A DNA stretch of 64,000 nucleotides from WTFY01 sp965203725. GTDB taxonomy: Bacteria; Pseudomonadota; Gammaproteobacteria; UBA4575. Below, piece after piece: positions 8,176 to 16,828 of the stretch. The position numbers were made by a program, and so were the translations under genes. Each line of letters starts with the position of its first letter. Position 1 is the stretch's first letter. The stretch is taken from assembly GCA_965203725.1 (NCBI GenBank), contig CBDBDH010000003.1, forward strand, positions 288,868 through 352,867, read 5' to 3'. A model generated the notes under the pieces. It searched no databases. It was not told the origin of the DNA and saw only the letters and a program-made list of their open reading frames with translations.

Positions 8176-8808
8176 TCACTGCGAAGGAATACCCACGACA
8201 TCCACTCCCTGGGGGGCTTCGAACACGAAATACCGGGCGGGAAAACCCACGTTCAGCTCAAGATGCCTGAATTCGATGACCGTTTTTTGCGAGAACTGGT
8301 CGTGCAGTTCCATTTTCCGGATTCCCTGGCCGTCGAGGCCGATCTGCACACTGCGAAACTCGGTGTCCTGGACATGGGGGACCAGCCGCACCCAGCTGAG
8401 CTTGTCCCGGTCCGGGCCCGCGGAAATCTCGAAATCATCCTGCAGCACGCGGGCATTCATCAGCAGCATGATCGGCGCATGGCCCAGCGCTTCCATGATG
8501 GGCCGGGCCATCGCCTGCTGCAGCTCTTCGTCGTAGACCCAGAGGTACTTGCCGTCGGCGAGGATCAGTTGCCTGTGCGGACGTGCGTACTGAAAGCGAA
8601 ACCGGCCCGGCCGGCTCAGGGCGACCGACCCCTCCGCGGTCTGGACCAGCCTGCCGTTCTCGTCCCAGACGGTCTGCAGAAAGCTTCCCCGGAAAGAATC
8701 CACTTTCGAGAAGAATGCATTCAGCAAGTCTACCGCCTCACTGCCCTGGCAGGCCAATGACAATGACAGGAACACAGCTCCCAAGAGTAGTTTCCAGATC
8801 CGTATCAC
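8176..8808 (-). CDS. lolA: Outer-membrane lipoprotein carrier protein LolA
   Basis: Periplasmic chaperone that takes lipoproteins released by LolCDE and hands them to LolB at the outer membrane. 210 residues. The N-terminus is a signal peptide (basic MIRIWK, hydrophobic LLLGAVFLSLSLA). The mature part has the LolA pattern: FRGSFLQTVWDENGRLV, RPGRFRFQYARPHRQLILAD with the conserved Arg of the hydrophobic cavity, and KYLWVYDEELQQ. It lies between ftsK and rarA on the same strand, in the usual order. A second, distinct LolA-fold protein is encoded at 16009. Confidence 0.93.
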   Translation of the reverse strand: MIRIWKLLLGAVFLSLSLACQGSEAVDLLNAFFSKVDSFRGSFLQTVWDENGRLVQTAEGSVALSRPGRFRFQYARPHRQLILADGKYLWVYDEELQQAMARPIMEALGHAPIMLLMNARVLQDDFEISAGPDRDKLSWVRLVPHVQDTEFRSVQIGLDGQGIRKMELHDQFSQKTVIEFRHLELNVGFPARYFVFEAPQGVDVVGIPSQ

Positions 8809-8874
8809 GCGCTGTCCTGCCTGAATTCCCGGGCAAGATGAAACCGATGGTGCCCGGCCATGCTCAGTGTCGCA

Positions 8875-11157
8875 TCATACCGGTGGCGGCGCGATGACTT
8901 CCCGGCTGCCGTTGGCGAGGACAGCGCTGACAACCCCGCTGTTCTCCATCTCTTCGATGATCCTTGCCGCACGGTTGTAACCGATTTTCAATCTTCGCTG
9001 CAGGTAGGAAATCGAGGCTTTGCGCGTTTCCGTGACGATGGCAATCGCTTCATCGTAAAGCGGGTCCAGTTCGCCGTCCTGGCTGCCTATGGGCTCCAGT
9101 CCGGGGATGGCATCCTTACCGTCCTCGGGATCCTGGGTAACTTCATTCAGATAGGTCGGAGCCCCTTTCCGCTTCAGGAAGGCGACGACCTTGTGGACCT
9201 CCTCGTCGGAAACGAATGCGCCGTGGATGCGGTCCGGCAAGGAGGTTCCCGGGGGCAGGTACAGCATGTCGCCGTGACCGAGCAGCTGTTCGGCGCCCAT
9301 CTGGTCCAGGATGGTTCGCGAATCGACTTTCGAGGATACCTGGAAGGCGACCCTGGAAGGAATGTTCGCCTTGATCAGGCCGGTGATGACATCCACCGAA
9401 GGGCGTTGTGTAGCCAGAATGAGATGAATGCCGGCAGCCCTGGCCTTTTGTGCGATTCGTGCAATCAGTTCTTCGACTTTCTTGCCGACCACCATCATCA
9501 TGTCCGCCAGCTCGTCCACGATGATCACGATGTTCGGCAATGGATTCAGTGTTTCGACAGGACTGCTCTCCAGCTCGCCGCTCTCTTGCAGGCTGACAAA
9601 AGGATCGGGGACCGGCTCGCCCTTGTCGATGGCCTGCTTCACTTTCGTGTTGTAGCCCTGGATGCTGCGTACCCCGAGTGCCGACATCAACTGGTAACGT
9701 CTTTCCATCTCGGCCACGCACCAGCGCAATGCATTGGCGGCCTCCCTCAAATCGGTCACCACCGGCGAGAGCAGGTGCGGAATACCCTCGTATACGGCAA
9801 ATTCCAGAATCTTGGGATCGATCAGGATGATGCGCACCTGCTGCGGCGTGGCCTTGTACAGTATGCTCAGCAGCATGGCGTTCAAGGCCACCGACTTGCC
9901 CGACCCGGTCGTGCCTGCCACCAGCAGGTGGGGCATTTTCGCAAGGTCCACGACGACCGGGCGGCCGCTGATATCCTTGCCCAGGGCCAGGGTCAGGATG
10001 GATGACGATTCGTCATAGGTCTCGGAGCGCAGGATATCGCTGAGCACGACCAGTTCCCGGTATTCATTGGGGATTTCAAGACCAACGTGGGATTTCCCCG
10101 GAATGACCTCGACAATCCGCACGCTCACCACCGACAGTGCGCGAGCCAGATCCTTGGCGAGGTTCGAGACTTTGCTCACCTTGATGCCCGCGGCAAGCTG
10201 CAGTTCAAATCGGGTGATCACAGGCCCCGGGTGGACCTCGACCACGGCCGCATCGATACCGAAGTCGAGCAGTTTCAACTCGACCTGACGAGACATGGCT
10301 TCCAGCGCATCGTCTGAATACCCTTTCGCATCATCGGCAACGCTGTCCAGCATGGAGGTCGGCGGCAAAGCCGTCTCCACCGAATCGAACAACGGGATCT
10401 GGCGCTCCCGTTCGGCCCGCGCGCTGGGTGTGATTTCTTCCACGGTAGGCTCGATTCTGGGCGGGGATTTCTGGATCTTCACCTTCTTGGCCTTGACGAC
10501 CTTTTCGCGGGCCGTTCTCGCCTGCTTGCCCAGGTGCTTCTCTTTCAGCAGGCTGATCAGCCTCCAGAGCCCTGCACTGATCTTCAGGATGCACTTGCCG
10601 GTCGTGTCCAGCAGCCATAGCAGGGAGAAATGCGAGAACACCGTGATGCCGGCAAGAAACAGGGCCAGCAGCAGCAAGGTGGCACCGACGTAATTGAAGA
10701 CTGCCAGGAATCCGCTGCCGACGATATCACCCAGCACACCCCCTGCGGTATCCGGAAGGAAGGCTGGCTGAAAATGGAGCGCCGCCAGCCCGCACCCTGC
10801 AGCCAGCGTCAGCAAGAAACCGGCCCAGCGCAAGCCCAGTGTGCGGTAATCGATCGCCTGCGTATCGGTTCCCCCCCGGTACAGGAGCCACCCGCTGTAG
10901 GCCACCATGACGGGCGCCAGGTAGGCGAGATATCCGAACAGGAAGAAGAACAGGTCCGCGAACCAGGCGCCGGCCTTGCCGCCAAGGTTGCTTACAGCCT
11001 GATCGAAATTGGCCTGGGTCCAGCCGGGATCGGACGGCTGATAGGTGAGCAACGCCAGCATCAGGTAGGCACCGAGCGCAACCAGTATCAGCAAAACACT
11101 TTCGCGCAGCCCCCTCGGCAAGGAAGCCCGATCAGCGGATTTCGATGGCTTTTTCAA
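8875..11157 (-). CDS. ftsK: DNA translocase FtsK
   Basis: Septal DNA pump that couples cell division to chromosome segregation and activates XerCD at dif. 760 residues, a compact FtsK. About the first 190 residues carry four or five membrane helices; residues about 200-270 are a short charged linker; the RecA-like motor follows with Walker A VAGTTGSGKSVALNAM, Walker B NIVIIVDELADMMMV and IHLILATQRPSVDVITG. The C-terminal gamma winged-helix that reads KOPS is visible as SYLQRRLKIGYNRAARIIEEM. It is transcribed divergently from trxB across a 274-bp AT-rich region. lrp, often upstream of ftsK, is absent. Confidence 0.97.
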   Translation of the reverse strand: MKKPSKSADRASLPRGLRESVLLILVALGAYLMLALLTYQPSDPGWTQANFDQAVSNLGGKAGAWFADLFFFLFGYLAYLAPVMVAYSGWLLYRGGTDTQAIDYRTLGLRWAGFLLTLAAGCGLAALHFQPAFLPDTAGGVLGDIVGSGFLAVFNYVGATLLLLALFLAGITVFSHFSLLWLLDTTGKCILKISAGLWRLISLLKEKHLGKQARTAREKVVKAKKVKIQKSPPRIEPTVEEITPSARAERERQIPLFDSVETALPPTSMLDSVADDAKGYSDDALEAMSRQVELKLLDFGIDAAVVEVHPGPVITRFELQLAAGIKVSKVSNLAKDLARALSVVSVRIVEVIPGKSHVGLEIPNEYRELVVLSDILRSETYDESSSILTLALGKDISGRPVVVDLAKMPHLLVAGTTGSGKSVALNAMLLSILYKATPQQVRIILIDPKILEFAVYEGIPHLLSPVVTDLREAANALRWCVAEMERRYQLMSALGVRSIQGYNTKVKQAIDKGEPVPDPFVSLQESGELESSPVETLNPLPNIVIIVDELADMMMVVGKKVEELIARIAQKARAAGIHLILATQRPSVDVITGLIKANIPSRVAFQVSSKVDSRTILDQMGAEQLLGHGDMLYLPPGTSLPDRIHGAFVSDEEVHKVVAFLKRKGAPTYLNEVTQDPEDGKDAIPGLEPIGSQDGELDPLYDEAIAIVTETRKASISYLQRRLKIGYNRAARIIEEMENSGVVSAVLANGSREVIAPPPV

Positions 11158-11200
11158 AGCAGCTCACACCGAGTTGATCATCTGTCCTTAAATCATCCGT

Positions 11201-11230
11201 TTAAGATATTGAATTAACTAAAACTATAAT
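11201..11230 (+). promoter_or_regulatory. Predicted sigma-70 promoter for trxB
   Basis: TTAAGA (4 of 6 matches to the -35 consensus) and a perfect TATAAT -10 are separated by 18 bp. They point towards trxB, whose leader would be about 195 bases. The -10 box lies inside the 32-bp palindrome listed next, so a protein bound there would block it. The intergenic stretch 11158-11431 is otherwise without a gene. Confidence 0.45.
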
Positions 11231-11237
11231 TCAATAT
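11206..11237. promoter_or_regulatory. 32-bp AT-rich palindrome, possible operator
   Basis: An 11-bp arm ATATTGAATTA is repeated perfectly inverted as TAATTCAATAT with a 10-bp spacer; weaker pairing continues three bases further. It lies between the divergent genes ftsK and trxB and overlaps the predicted trxB -10 box. The symmetry and position suggest a dimeric regulator site. The regulator is unknown, and with an AT-rich region some symmetry by chance cannot be excluded. Confidence 0.45.
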
Positions 11238-11431
11238 TTTTGTATCACGGGATTTGCCCAAACCCCGCCATGGGCCTTTTATTGTACAGCAATACCGCTG
11301 CAACTCATGTAAAATTCGCCCCCATGAGCACAGGGGCGATGCCGCCAAGTTCGACGTCCAGAGTGTGGTAAATTCACAGGACGATTTCTCAGCCATTCAT
11401 CCAGTCAGCGCGATACACAAAGGAACAGCGG

Positions 11432-12391
11432 ATGACCGAATCTCGACATTTTCGACTACTGATCCTGGGGTCCGGACCGGCGGGGTACACCGCGGGTGTC
11501 TATGCCGCGCGGGCCAACCTGAACCCTGCGATCATCACCGGCATGGAGCAAGGCGGCCAGCTGACCACGACGACCGATGTAGACAACTGGCCGGGAGATG
11601 TGGAGGGCCTGCAGGGACCTGACCTGATGGACCGCATGCTGAGGCATGTCGAGCGCTACGGCACGGAAGTCATCTTTGATCACATCCGCACCGCGGACCT
11701 ATCGTCGCACCCTTTCACGCTGACCGGTGACATGGGGGCCTACACCTGTGACGCCCTGATTGTTGCTACCGGCGCATCGGCAAAATACCTGGGACTGCCT
11801 TCCGAAGAGGCCTACAAGGGAAAGGGAGTTTCGGCCTGTGCGACCTGCGACGGCTTTTTCTACAAGGAGAAAAAGGTCGCCGTCATCGGCGGTGGCAATA
11901 CGGCTGCCGAGGAAGCGCTCTATCTGTCCAACATCGCGAGCGAGGTGATCCTGGTCCACCGCCGCGATGCCTTGCGTAGCGAAAAAATCCTGCAGGACCA
12001 GCTGTTTGAAAGAGAGAACAGCGGCAATGTCACGATCAAGTGGAATTACACGCTGGATGAAATCCTGGGGGACGATACCGGGGTGACCGGGATGCGCATC
12101 AAGAGCACCCTGGATGCCTCGACACAGGATATCGACCTGAGCGGTGTATTTATCGCTGTCGGACACACCCCGAACACCGCCATTTTCGAGGGCCAGCTGG
12201 ACATGCAGGGCGGCTATATCCAGGTCAGCAGCGGGCTGCACGGAAATGCAACGGCCACGAGCGTTGCCGGCGTGTTTGCCGCCGGAGACGTGATGGACCA
12301 TGTATACCGTCAGGCGGTCACTTCCGCAGGAACAGGCTGCATGGCGGCACTGGATGCGGAAAAATACCTGGACAATCTTGCCAATGGCTGA
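11432..12391 (+). CDS. trxB: Thioredoxin reductase
   Basis: NADPH-dependent flavoprotein that reduces thioredoxin in the cytoplasm. 319 residues. The FAD-binding motif GSGPAGYTAGVYAAR is near the N-terminus, the redox-active pair is CATC (Cys136 and Cys139), the NADPH motif is GGGNTAAEEALYLS, and the second FAD motif is GVFAAGDVMDHVYRQ. The ATG at 11432 is preceded by AAGGAACAG. The following COG3146 gene starts 21 bp after its stop, so the two may share a transcript. trxB and ftsK near aat is a familiar gammaproteobacterial neighbourhood. Confidence 0.97.
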   Translation: MTESRHFRLLILGSGPAGYTAGVYAARANLNPAIITGMEQGGQLTTTTDVDNWPGDVEGLQGPDLMDRMLRHVERYGTEVIFDHIRTADLSSHPFTLTGDMGAYTCDALIVATGASAKYLGLPSEEAYKGKGVSACATCDGFFYKEKKVAVIGGGNTAAEEALYLSNIASEVILVHRRDALRSEKILQDQLFERENSGNVTIKWNYTLDEILGDDTGVTGMRIKSTLDASTQDIDLSGVFIAVGHTPNTAIFEGQLDMQGGYIQVSSGLHGNATATSVAGVFAAGDVMDHVYRQAVTSAGTGCMAALDAEKYLDNLANG

Positions 12392-12412
12392 AGCTGCTTT
12401 TTTTACCGCCCC

Positions 12413-13600
12413 TTGACTGCCCAGCGTTCGATTCCCGAAAAAACCGGCCCGGCGCACACCTGCAGTTTCCTGAGTTCACTCGGGGCCGTCCAGGGTGCGG
12501 ACTGGAACCGCTTGCTGGCCGATAACAGCCCCTTTTTGAAACACGAGTTTCTGCATGCCCTGGAGCGTAACGGCTGCCTGGGGGAAAGCTATGGCTGGTA
12601 TCCACATCATCTGGTCGTGCGCGATGAGAACCGGCGGATCATTGCGGCTAGCCCGCTGTACGTCAAAACGAACTCCTATGGAGAGTTCGTGTTCGACTGG
12701 TCATGGGCATCCGCCTACGAGCAGGTCGGACTGTCCTACTATCCCAAATTCGTGGCTTCGGTCCCCTACACGCCCGTGACCGGCCCTCGCCTGCTGATCC
12801 TGCCGGAAATACCCGCGCAGCAAAAAAACAAGATTGCAGCGGCCATGATCGATGCCACAATCCGGGAAGCGCAGCGGCTCGACATGTCGAGCATGCACTG
12901 GCTGTTCAACCTCGACGAGGAATGCAAATTCTACAAGCAGAGCAATCTGGTGTTGCGCCTCGGGTGCCAGTACCACTGGCACAACCGGAATTACGGGTGC
13001 TTTGATGATTTCCTGCAAGACCTGGTGTCCCGGAAAAGAAAAAAGATCCGGCGTGAAAGGCGTTTCGTACAGGACCAGCAAATCCGCATTCAGCGCCTTC
13101 ACGGCTCGGAGCTCGACGATACGCTATGGCAGCAGGTACACGGCTTTTACGTGAATACCTTTCACCGCAAACACAGCCTGCCCACGCTCAGCCTCGGATT
13201 TTTCAGGGAGCTCGGAACCAAGATGGGCTCGCAGGTCTTGCTGGTGCTGGCTTTCCACGACGAAAAGCTGATTGCATGTGCGATCAATTTTCTCGATGAT
13301 GACACGCTGTACGGGAGATTCTGGGGATGCCTGAAACCATTTCACGGGCTGCACTTTGAGGCCTGCTATTACCAGGGCATCGAATACGCCATCGAACACC
13401 GGCTTTCCTCTTTTGAACCCGGCGCCCAGGGCGAGTACAAAATCAGCCGAGGCTTCCTGCCGACCCGGACCTGGTCCGCTCACTGGATCGCAGATGCACG
13501 TCTGAGGGCCGCTATCGGGGACTTTTGCCGGCGCGAAGAACGCCTCATGCAGCATGAATGCAAGGAACTGATGGCATCATCCCCCTACAGGATTAACTAA
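12413..13600 (+). CDS. COG3146-family putative N-acyltransferase (DUF482/GNAT-like)
   Basis: A 395-residue protein of the COG3146 family, predicted to be double-GNAT-fold acyltransferases related to FemAB; the substrate is not known. Recognisable parts are PFLKHEFLHALERNGCLG, GWYPHHLVVRDENRRI, FVFDWSWASAYEQVGLSYYP, a basic RKRKKIRRERRFV helix, and the C-terminal signature EPGAQGEYKISRGFLPT followed by SAHWIAD. An in-frame TGA ends trxB at 12389, and the first usable start after it is TTG 12413; no convincing ribosome-binding site precedes it. It lies between trxB and aat on the same strand. Confidence 0.85.
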   Translation: MTAQRSIPEKTGPAHTCSFLSSLGAVQGADWNRLLADNSPFLKHEFLHALERNGCLGESYGWYPHHLVVRDENRRIIAASPLYVKTNSYGEFVFDWSWASAYEQVGLSYYPKFVASVPYTPVTGPRLLILPEIPAQQKNKIAAAMIDATIREAQRLDMSSMHWLFNLDEECKFYKQSNLVLRLGCQYHWHNRNYGCFDDFLQDLVSRKRKKIRRERRFVQDQQIRIQRLHGSELDDTLWQQVHGFYVNTFHRKHSLPTLSLGFFRELGTKMGSQVLLVLAFHDEKLIACAINFLDDDTLYGRFWGCLKPFHGLHFEACYYQGIEYAIEHRLSSFEPGAQGEYKISRGFLPTRTWSAHWIADARLRAAIGDFCRREERLMQHECKELMASSPYRIN

Positions 13601-13621
13601 AACGATTTTCATTGTGCTGAA

Positions 13622-14350
13622 GTGGACATTCACTGGCTAGACCCCTCGAACAGGCTCGCTCCATTTCCTGACGTAGAAAAAGCCCTGCAAAACCCCGACG
13701 GACTGCTTGCAGCAGGAGGAGACCTGAGCGCCACGCGACTGCTGAACGCATATCGCAGGGGCATTTTCCCCTGGTACGAAGACGGCCAGCCAATCTTGTG
13801 GTGGTCTCCAGACCCCAGAGGCGTCCTCTATACGCAGCAATTCCGGGTTTCTTCCAGCTTGAGAAAAACCTTGCGCAAGCAGGAGTGGACCGTAACCTTC
13901 GACGGTGATTTCAGAAAGACGGTAGCCGCTTGCGCTGCACCCCGAAGCTATGCAAGGGGCACGTGGATTACCGATGACATGACGGAAGCCTATACCGCCT
14001 TGCACCGTCTTGGCTATGCGCATTCCGTTGAACTGTGGGATGACCAGGAGCGGTTAATCGGCGGCGTGTACGGGGTCATGATCGGGAAAATGTTTTTTGG
14101 CGAGTCCATGTTCAGCTTTCAAACCAACGCCTCCAAGGTTGCCCTTGCGTACATGGTCAGCCACTTACACCGCTGGGGCTGCCCGTTACTGGATTGCCAG
14201 TTGCCCTCGACCCATCTGCTGAGCCTTGGAGCAAAAGCCATACCAAGAAGGGATTACATTCGTATCATGACGCCCTTGTGTGATGAGGAGCAGGCCGGTT
14301 TCACATGGGCACTGGACAAGAGCATCGATGTCGCAAACTGGAAGACTTAG
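13622..14350 (+). CDS. aat: Leucyl/phenylalanyl-tRNA--protein transferase
   Basis: Transfers Leu or Phe from aminoacyl-tRNA to proteins with N-terminal Arg or Lys, making them ClpS-ClpAP substrates (bacterial N-end rule). 242 residues with GTG start at 13622. Family signatures are FPDVEKALQNPDGLLAAGGD, AYRRGIFPWYEDGQPILWWS, PDPRGVL, the GGVYGVMIGKMFFGESMFS core and LLDCQLPSTHLLSLGAK. It lies 21 bp after the COG3146 gene. No clpS or clpA is in the window. Confidence 0.96.
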   Translation: MDIHWLDPSNRLAPFPDVEKALQNPDGLLAAGGDLSATRLLNAYRRGIFPWYEDGQPILWWSPDPRGVLYTQQFRVSSSLRKTLRKQEWTVTFDGDFRKTVAACAAPRSYARGTWITDDMTEAYTALHRLGYAHSVELWDDQERLIGGVYGVMIGKMFFGESMFSFQTNASKVALAYMVSHLHRWGCPLLDCQLPSTHLLSLGAKAIPRRDYIRIMTPLCDEEQAGFTWALDKSIDVANWKT

Positions 14351-14437
14351 CAGGCAAACGATTTCAGCAGACGCAGTCCTGCGCCTGGAAAACCCTGTGG
14401 ATTCCAGGCACTCTCGGATTTGCGTCCGGGCAGGTAT

Positions 14438-14466
14438 CTGACAACAAAAATGTGCTCTGCTAGAAT
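14438..14466 (+). promoter_or_regulatory. Strong-looking sigma-70 promoter upstream of the heptamer array
   Basis: CTGACA (5 of 6) and TAGAAT (5 of 6) are spaced by exactly 17 bp and point towards the MpaB-like gene. Transcription would begin near 14473, giving a leader of about 205 bases that contains the whole heptamer repeat array. The 327-bp stretch 14351-14677 holds only this promoter, the repeats and a GGAAAG ribosome-binding site. Confidence 0.55.
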
Positions 14467-14507
14467 CCGCCCAGATATAGTATGGTATTCTAGGAGCGCA
14501 GGCGATG

Positions 14508-14643
14508 GGGTACAGGGTACAGGGTACAGGGTACAGGGTACAGGGTACAGGAGTGCAGGGTACAGGGTACAGGGTACAGGGTACAGGAGTGCAGGGTACA
14601 GGGTACAGGGTACAGGGTACAGGGTACAGGAGTGCAGGGTGCA
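14508..14643 (+). repeat. Heptamer minisatellite (GGGTACA), 15 perfect copies
   Basis: The array is six, then four, then five perfect copies of the 7-mer GGGTACA, each block closed by the variant 8-mer GGAGTGCA, and a final GGGTGCA; 136 bp in total. The blocks give a higher-order repeat, which suggests growth by unequal exchange or slippage of whole blocks. It ends 34 bp before the ATG of the MpaB-like gene. Open frames across it are artefacts of the repeat. It has no unique spacers and is not a CRISPR array. Confidence 0.97.
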
Positions 14644-14677
14644 GTCTTGGGCGAATTGATCAAAGGAAAGCCTTGCA

Positions 14678-15853
14678 ATGAAGATGAAAGTCTCACCCAG
14701 CACCTATACCGAACATTACATCTCAGCGCGCCTGCATGACCTTGTCACCGCGGACAACTACATTGAGCATACCTACGTAGGCGACCCCGCACTGGACCCG
14801 GTGATGGAGGAAATCTCCACCCTTCCCGATGAAGACCTGCACAGGTTCATCGGCGCCGGGATAGAACGACAAACCGAGGTTTTACGCACCGCTCCCCAGG
14901 CACTACGCGACGTTTTCGAGCAGATCAACGAGCCTCCTTCCTGGCTCGACTACGAAGCCTTCAACCCGGCCATCCAGGCATTCTATACCAAGGCCACCGA
15001 CATACTGCTCGCAATGGTCACCGGCGTGCTGGTCGAAGGCTTTTCGACGCTGATGAGCAAGTCATTCAGTATTACCGGCCGCATGATGCAGGAAAACGAT
15101 ATGAGCATACGGCAACTGAAGCAGGTCAACCGCCATTTGCTGGAAATATTTTTTCCGGGCGGCCTGCTCAGAAAAGGGGATGGCTGGAAGCTGTCCGTGC
15201 GCATCCGGTTCATCCATGCCCGGGTGAGACAGTTGATGGAGTCTGCCGAAGAGTGGAATACGAAGGCCTGGGGCGTACCCATCAGTGCGGCACACATGGG
15301 TTTTTCAACCGCCCTGTTTTCATACCGGCTGCTGGAGCACTCAAGCGCAGTAGGTGCAAACTATAGCCAGGATGAGAAGGACAGCATCTTCGAGTTATGG
15401 CGCTATGTGGGCTACCTCATGGGTGTGCCTGAAACGATCCTGCACACCACCCCGCAAGAAGCACGCAAGCTGTTCAAGATCGGCTTCAAGTGCGAGCCGC
15501 CCCCGGACGCCGATGCAGCAACCGTAGCCAACACCCTGATACATCACATCCCCCTGGTCGCCGGGCTGACCGACCCCGGGGAACAGGATTCCATGAGAGA
15601 ACTGGCCTACCGCATTTCAAGGGCATTGATCGGCAACCATCTTGCCGATCAACTGCATTTCCCGAAAAGCGGCAGTATGGGAGTGCTGCACATGTACCGG
15701 GCCAAGCAACTCAGCCTGCGACTGACAAAGGATGTGCAATTGATCAAGTCAGAGAATTTTCTTCAGTTGCTGAACGCTTCCCAGTACGATGAGGGCGGTA
15801 TGAGCTACAAGATGCCCGACCATGTACTCGCATCAAAATCAAGCGAATGGTAA
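14678..15853 (+). CDS. Oxygenase MpaB / rubber oxygenase (DUF2236) family protein
   Basis: A 391-residue protein of the DUF2236 family, which includes the fungal oxygenase MpaB (cleaves a farnesyl side chain) and latex-clearing protein Lcp (cleaves polyisoprene with a b-type heme). Visible family features are SSWL-type entry helix (EPPSWLDYEAF), the R-x-R-F-x-H-x-R-V-R segment (VRIRFIHARVRQLM) expected near the heme, AWGVPISAAHMGFS, and LWRYVGYLMGVPE. There is no signal peptide, so it should be cytoplasmic. ATG 14678 follows GGAAAG by 7 bases. The substrate is unknown. It stands alone after the repeat array, with isoprenoid genes ispH and a squalene synthase 3 kb downstream. Confidence 0.8.
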   Translation: MKMKVSPSTYTEHYISARLHDLVTADNYIEHTYVGDPALDPVMEEISTLPDEDLHRFIGAGIERQTEVLRTAPQALRDVFEQINEPPSWLDYEAFNPAIQAFYTKATDILLAMVTGVLVEGFSTLMSKSFSITGRMMQENDMSIRQLKQVNRHLLEIFFPGGLLRKGDGWKLSVRIRFIHARVRQLMESAEEWNTKAWGVPISAAHMGFSTALFSYRLLEHSSAVGANYSQDEKDSIFELWRYVGYLMGVPETILHTTPQEARKLFKIGFKCEPPPDADAATVANTLIHHIPLVAGLTDPGEQDSMRELAYRISRALIGNHLADQLHFPKSGSMGVLHMYRAKQLSLRLTKDVQLIKSENFLQLLNASQYDEGGMSYKMPDHVLASKSSEW

Positions 15854-16008
15854 AACGCATACGACTGCAAAAAGCCGGGTCCTGATTGCGATGCTTTACA
15901 CCGTTATGCTACGTTTGGCGTACTGTTCATGCCTCCCTGCACCCGGCAGGGATAAAATGACTGCCTTGTACACAATGCAGCGCTGACCGTATCCCACTGG
16001 AGAAACCC

Positions 16009-16824
16009 ATGACTGGCGCCTACCCTTCCCTGCAATCGGTTTTGTGGCTGGTCGTTCTGGCCTTGCTGGCCTTGCACGGAGTCCCCGTGCATCCGCAGCC
16101 CCTGACACCCGAGGAAATGGGCCTGAAGATCGCGCGTGATACCGAGGTACGTGACCAGGGCTTTGGCAACCTCACGGCGCAACAAACCATGATTCTGCGC
16201 AACAAGAAGGGGCAAGAGAGCCTGCGCCAGCTTCGAGTGAAAGTCCTGGAAGTACCCGAGGATGGCGACAAGAGCCTGTTTGTTTTTGACAATCCCCGCG
16301 ACGTGCAGGGAACTGCGCTGCTGATCCACGGCCACAAGGTTGCCCCGGACGACCAGTGGCTCTATCTGCCTGCCCTGAAGCGTGTGAAACGCATCAGTTC
16401 TTCCAATCAATCGGGCTCTTTCATGGGCAGCGAGTTTGCCTACGAAGACATGAGCAGTCCGGAGGTGGAAAAATTCACTTACCGCTACCTGCACGATGAA
16501 CCATGCGGAGACCTGACTTGCACGGTCATGGAACGCTTTCCGGTCAATAAGAAATCGAGCTACAGCCGCCAGGTGATCTGGCAAGACAGGGAGGCTCTGC
16601 GCGCATGGAAAATCGAGTACTACGACCGCAAGAACGCGCACCTGAAAACGCTTACCCTGAGCGATTACAAGCTGTACCTGGAACGGTACTGGCGTGCCAG
16701 CCAGATGACGATGGTCAATCACCTGACCGGAAAAAGCACCGTCATGACCTGGACGGATTACCAGTTCCAAGCCGACTTGGATGATCGTGACTTCACGAAG
16801 ACCGGACTGAGACGAGCACGTTAA
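16009..16824 (+). CDS. LolA-like outer-membrane lipoprotein-sorting protein
   Basis: A periplasmic LolA_like-fold protein of 271 residues, usually encoded with RND/MMPL lipid exporters. A signal peptide (hydrophobic LVVLALLALHGVPVHP) precedes the mature chain. Characteristic motifs are FGNLTAQQTMILRNKKG, DDQWLYLPALKRVKRISSS, GSFMGSEFAYEDMSSP and SRQVIWQDREALRAWKIEYY. ATG 16009 follows a GGAGAA site by 5 bases. The barrel gene starts 4 bp after its stop, so they form a two-gene operon. No RND transporter is present here, so its transport partner must be elsewhere. It is not LolA itself, which is at 8176. Confidence 0.8.
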   Translation: MTGAYPSLQSVLWLVVLALLALHGVPVHPQPLTPEEMGLKIARDTEVRDQGFGNLTAQQTMILRNKKGQESLRQLRVKVLEVPEDGDKSLFVFDNPRDVQGTALLIHGHKVAPDDQWLYLPALKRVKRISSSNQSGSFMGSEFAYEDMSSPEVEKFTYRYLHDEPCGDLTCTVMERFPVNKKSSYSRQVIWQDREALRAWKIEYYDRKNAHLKTLTLSDYKLYLERYWRASQMTMVNHLTGKSTVMTWTDYQFQADLDDRDFTKTGLRRAR

Positions 16825-16828
16825 AGTC

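Noticed and set aside
8860..10005. 381-codon open frame on the + strand
   Set aside because: It is antisense to ftsK, its protein has no recognisable family features, and long antisense frames are expected in GC-rich genes.
14508..14643. CRISPR array
   Set aside because: The 7-bp units are directly adjacent with no unique spacers, and no cas gene is present; the same applies to the 8-bp array at 43378.
14347..14703. Open frames encoding VPCTLYP or GYRVQGT repeats
   Set aside because: They arise from the heptamer array and have no ribosome-binding site or family similarity.
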